A program made the translations under genes and the position numbers. DNA of 29,355 bases from NIOZ-UU35 sp964344175 (GTDB taxonomy: Bacteria > Chloroflexota > Anaerolineae > Anaerolineales > UBA11858): NCBI GenBank assembly GCA_964344175.1, contig CAYFMI010000054.1, positions 1-29,355 on the forward strand. The letters are read 5' to 3'. This document shows, piece after piece, positions 26,822-29,355 of this stretch. Every line of letters starts with the position of its first letter. Positions within the stretch are counted from its first letter, which is position 1. The notes under the pieces were generated by a model that ran no database searches, was not told where the DNA came from, and was given only the letters and a program-made list of their open reading frames with translations.

Positions 26822-29206
26822 TCAGCCGCGCAATGTCGCCACCGTGACTCCGTCGCCGCCTTCACCGTCTTTGCCGGATTCGAAAGAGCGCACCTGAGGA
26901 TGCTGTCGCAATGCCTCACGCACGGCCTGACGCAACCTGCCGGTGCCCTTGCCGTGAATAACCCGTACCCAGGGCAAGCGCGCTAAATAGGCCCGGTCGA
27001 GATAGCCGTCCAGGGCATCGAGGGCTTCGTCGGCGCGCTGACCGCGCAGATCGAGTTCAACGCCGGGGGAGGCGGTCGATGGCGTAAAAACTTTCGAACT
27101 ACGGCCAACGGCTGAGGCCTCCGCGGGGTCAGCCCCCCCTTTCAACACCAAATCTGCCGGGCGCGCCCGCACGCGCAGGTTGCCAATCTGCACTTCGATG
27201 CGGTCTTCGCTGATGGCGCGCACAATCCCCTCTTGCCCCAGGGTGCGTAACTGCACCTTCGAGCCGAGGCGCACCGGGCCATGAGCTGGGGCAATATCTG
27301 GCTCAATGCGTTCAACCGGGGCTTCGACGTCTTCGGCCAGATCTTCGATCTGCTCTTCGACTTGCTCAATAATCTCTAGGGGTTGGCGGGCGCGGCGCAG
27401 ATCGTCGCGCAGCTCTTTGAGCTGGCGGCGGACATCCTTGAGTTCGTCTTCGGCTTCCTGGCGGGCCTGTTCGAGTACTTCACGGCGCTCATCTTCAATA
27501 ACGGCCAGGCGTTCGGCCAATTCGGCGCGCAATTTCTCCGACAAACGGCGGGCTTCTTCGGCGCGTTGACGCGCTTCACGAGAAGCATCTCGCTGACGGT
27601 GGATCTCATCCAGCAGGTCATCGGCGCGCAGTTCAGCCGGGTCAATTTCCTGACGGGCGGCCGTAATAATCGCTTCGGGCAAGCCCAAACGTTCGGCAAT
27701 CGCCAGGGCATTCGAACGACCCGGCAGACCAATGGTCAGGTGATAGGTCGGGCGTAGGGTTTCCAGGTCGAACTCGACGCTGGCATTGACCACGCCGGGC
27801 GTAGCGTGGGCAAAGGCCTTTAGCTCCGGGTGGTGGGTGGTCACCAGGGTAGTCATTCCCCGCTCAACCAGGTGAGTCAACAACGAGCGCGCCAGGGCCG
27901 CCCCCTCCTGAGGGTCGGTTCCGGCGCCCAATTCATCGAGAATCACCAGCGAACGCGCGTCGGCCTTCTTCAAAATCTGAATGATATTGGTAATATGCCC
28001 GGAGAAGGTCGAGAGCGATTGCTCAATGGATTGCTCATCACCGATGTCGGCGTAGATGGTTTTGAACAGGCTGATCTCGGAATGCGGGTCGGCGGGAATA
28101 TGCAAACCGCTCTGCGCCATCAAGGCCAACAGGCCGACTGTTTTGAGGGTGACCGTCTTGCCGCCGGTGTTGGGGCCGGTGATCACCAGGGCGCGCGTCT
28201 GCGAGGGAAGTTCCACATCAATGGGCACAACGCTTTCTTGATCGAGGAGGGGATGACGGGCCTGGAAGAGATGGATGATCGGTTGGGGGCTGGTCGCTGA
28301 AGATGGGCGGTCTCCCTGCATGGGCAGCAGTTTTGGCTCCACGGCATCCAACGCTTCGGCGTATTTGGCGCGGGCAAAAGCCAGGTCAAGGTCGGCCAGG
28401 GCATCGAGCATGGCTTCCAGGGCAGGGCCATTTTCGGCCACCTGCACGGTCAGCGCCGAAAGAATACGTCGTTCTTCGTCGCGCTCGGCCAACTGCAATT
28501 CGCGATATTTGTTGTTCTTTTCAACGATGCTCAACGGCTCAACAAAGATGGTCGCCCCGGAAGCCGATTGATCGTGAATCACGCCTTTGATGCGCCCCTT
28601 GAAATCGGCCCGCACCGGGATGACATAGCGGCCATCGCGCTGGGTGATGAGGGCTTCTTGCAGGTATTGGGCCACATCGGGGTTGCCGACCATGCGCTGC
28701 AACTGGCTCATCAGGCGATCGTGCTCCACCCTCAGGTCGCGGCGGATTTTTGCCAGTTGATCTGATGCTGTATCTAAGATTTCGCCGCGTTCGGAAAGGC
28801 TATTGCTGATGGCATCCACCAGCCCCAAGGATTCGGGCAGGCGCAAAGCAATTTCGCTGAGATTGGGGTAGGCATTGCCCTGACGGTCGAGGGCGCGGCG
28901 GATATTGCGGGCCGCAATGAGCGTGTATTTGACATCCAGGAGTTGATGCGCCTCCAATACCACCATGCGGGCAGCAGCCTTGAGAGTCTCGCGCAGATCG
29001 CGCGCCCCGCCGATGCTGGTCGTTGGTACGGCCTCGATCAGTTGGCGCGCTTCGCCGGTCTCGGCCAGGCGCTGGCGGGCCTCGTGCAGCAAGGTAGCAG
29101 GCCGGGTGGCACGGGCTTTGTCTGCCGAGGCGCTGAAGGCGCAGTACCCGGCTAATTTTTCGAGGATCTTGGGGTATTCAAGAGTGGTGAGTGTTTTTGC
29201 GTCCAT
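26822..29206 (-). CDS. mutS2: MutS2: DNA- or ribosome-acting ATPase with Smr nuclease domain
   Basis: MutS2 is not a mismatch-repair protein; it is linked to suppression of recombination and, in Bacillus, to splitting of collided ribosomes. The 794 residues match the family. The core clamp holds RDGRYVIPVRADFKGRIKGV and HDQSASGATIFVEP (about 200-245). The ATPase has Walker A GPNTGGKT (about 342) and Walker B LVILDELGAGTDP (about 420). A long charged coiled coil follows (about 520-630), then a KOW-like segment (LGSKVQLRTLGQEGIV), and a C-terminal Smr domain (about 717-794) with LDLRG and HGKGTGRLRQAV. ATG 29206 is used; a GTG at 29227 is possible. There is no clear ribosome site. Confidence 0.96.
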   Translation of the reverse strand: MDAKTLTTLEYPKILEKLAGYCAFSASADKARATRPATLLHEARQRLAETGEARQLIEAVPTTSIGGARDLRETLKAAARMVVLEAHQLLDVKYTLIAARNIRRALDRQGNAYPNLSEIALRLPESLGLVDAISNSLSERGEILDTASDQLAKIRRDLRVEHDRLMSQLQRMVGNPDVAQYLQEALITQRDGRYVIPVRADFKGRIKGVIHDQSASGATIFVEPLSIVEKNNKYRELQLAERDEERRILSALTVQVAENGPALEAMLDALADLDLAFARAKYAEALDAVEPKLLPMQGDRPSSATSPQPIIHLFQARHPLLDQESVVPIDVELPSQTRALVITGPNTGGKTVTLKTVGLLALMAQSGLHIPADPHSEISLFKTIYADIGDEQSIEQSLSTFSGHITNIIQILKKADARSLVILDELGAGTDPQEGAALARSLLTHLVERGMTTLVTTHHPELKAFAHATPGVVNASVEFDLETLRPTYHLTIGLPGRSNALAIAERLGLPEAIITAARQEIDPAELRADDLLDEIHRQRDASREARQRAEEARRLSEKLRAELAERLAVIEDERREVLEQARQEAEDELKDVRRQLKELRDDLRRARQPLEIIEQVEEQIEDLAEDVEAPVERIEPDIAPAHGPVRLGSKVQLRTLGQEGIVRAISEDRIEVQIGNLRVRARPADLVLKGGADPAEASAVGRSSKVFTPSTASPGVELDLRGQRADEALDALDGYLDRAYLARLPWVRVIHGKGTGRLRQAVREALRQHPQVRSFESGKDGEGGDGVTVATLRG

Positions 29207-29240
29207 GAGCGAAAATGAGTTTACCACAGACCAGACCCGA

Positions 29241-29256
29241 AAGGTTTCGAAACCTT
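29241..29256. repeat. Perfect 16-bp palindrome upstream of mutS2
   Basis: AAGGTTTCGAAACCTT (29241-29256) is self-complementary and is extended by near-symmetric CCGA/TCG flanks. It lies 34 bp before the mutS2 start and could be an operator or a dispersed REP-like unit. From 29257 to the window end I see no gene. Confidence 0.6.
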
Positions 29257-29355
29257 CGACTGTAATAACGACGTAACCTCCACTCTGCGCGATAGCTTAG
29301 ATTTTTATCCAGCCCTCCGATTATTAAGAAACCATGTTGCTATTTTTCTGAAACC

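Noticed and set aside
27306..27757. Long frames opposite mutS2
   Set aside because: They are antisense shadows of the coiled-coil region, rich in Ser and Arg as expected from codon bias.
1..29355. CRISPR arrays, tRNA or rRNA genes, prophage
   Set aside because: No regularly spaced direct repeats, cloverleaf-like sequences or phage-type genes were seen by eye.

Overview
This 29.4 kb window is a piece of bacterial chromosome, moderately GC-rich. The gene complement best fits the Chloroflexota, probably Anaerolineae-like. That assignment is inference from protein style and from the many small palindromic dispersed repeats; there is no rRNA, tRNA or other decisive marker. No CRISPR array, prophage or classical IS is visible. 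The window is mostly housekeeping and metabolic genes, with an unusually rich set of non-coding mobile or palindromic elements between them.

Layout. 1-2.5 kb, plus strand: an Rrf2-family Fe-S type regulator with a palindrome over its own promoter, then urocanate hydratase (hutU). 2.5-3.35 kb: a REP-associated tyrosine transposase (RAYT) with a three-unit array of GTAG-preceded, GNRA-looped hairpins on each side, both in the order plus/minus/plus. 3.4-5.7 kb: a 740-residue double-domain phosphofructokinase that reads like an animal or fungal PFK-1, with an Asp-containing N half and a catalytically altered C half. 5.8-10.0 kb, minus strand: SGNH hydrolase, kynureninase (ATGA overlap), a 2Fe-2S ferredoxin and a membrane-anchored VanW protein. 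10.0-11.7 kb, plus strand: a 139-bp MITE-like insertion with an 11-bp target duplication, then a MerR/TipAS regulator with a textbook 19-bp-spacer promoter and a strong terminator, then a small secreted protein. 11.8-20.8 kb, minus strand: TauE/SafE permease, tyrS, a membrane protein of unknown function, AzlD and AzlC, rsmG, a DUF4349 lipoprotein, a metallophosphatase, and a dipeptide-type ABC permease pair. 21.2-25.3 kb, plus strand: a DMT permease, then a SulP-STAS-rhodanese fusion overlapping glpX (class II fructose-1,6-bisphosphatase). 25.3-29.2 kb, minus strand: a Gfo/Idh/MocA oxidoreductase and mutS2.

Functional threads. PFK and GlpX give both directions of the fructose-6-P/fructose-1,6-bisP step, though they are 19 kb apart. 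hutU and kynU belong to histidine and tryptophan catabolism, but their usual partner genes are absent here. Several genes (VanW, SGNH hydrolase, rsmG, metallophosphatase) have a -10 box 6-7 nt before the ATG, which predicts leaderless mRNAs.

The most interesting material is: (a) the RAYT and its flanking BIME-like arrays; (b) three further families of small palindromic elements (a MITE with target duplication; two copies of a CTAG-ended element; four copies of an element that mostly ends in ACTTACGC-like arms); (c) the eukaryote-type PFK; and (d) a terminator lodged directly in front of tyrS.
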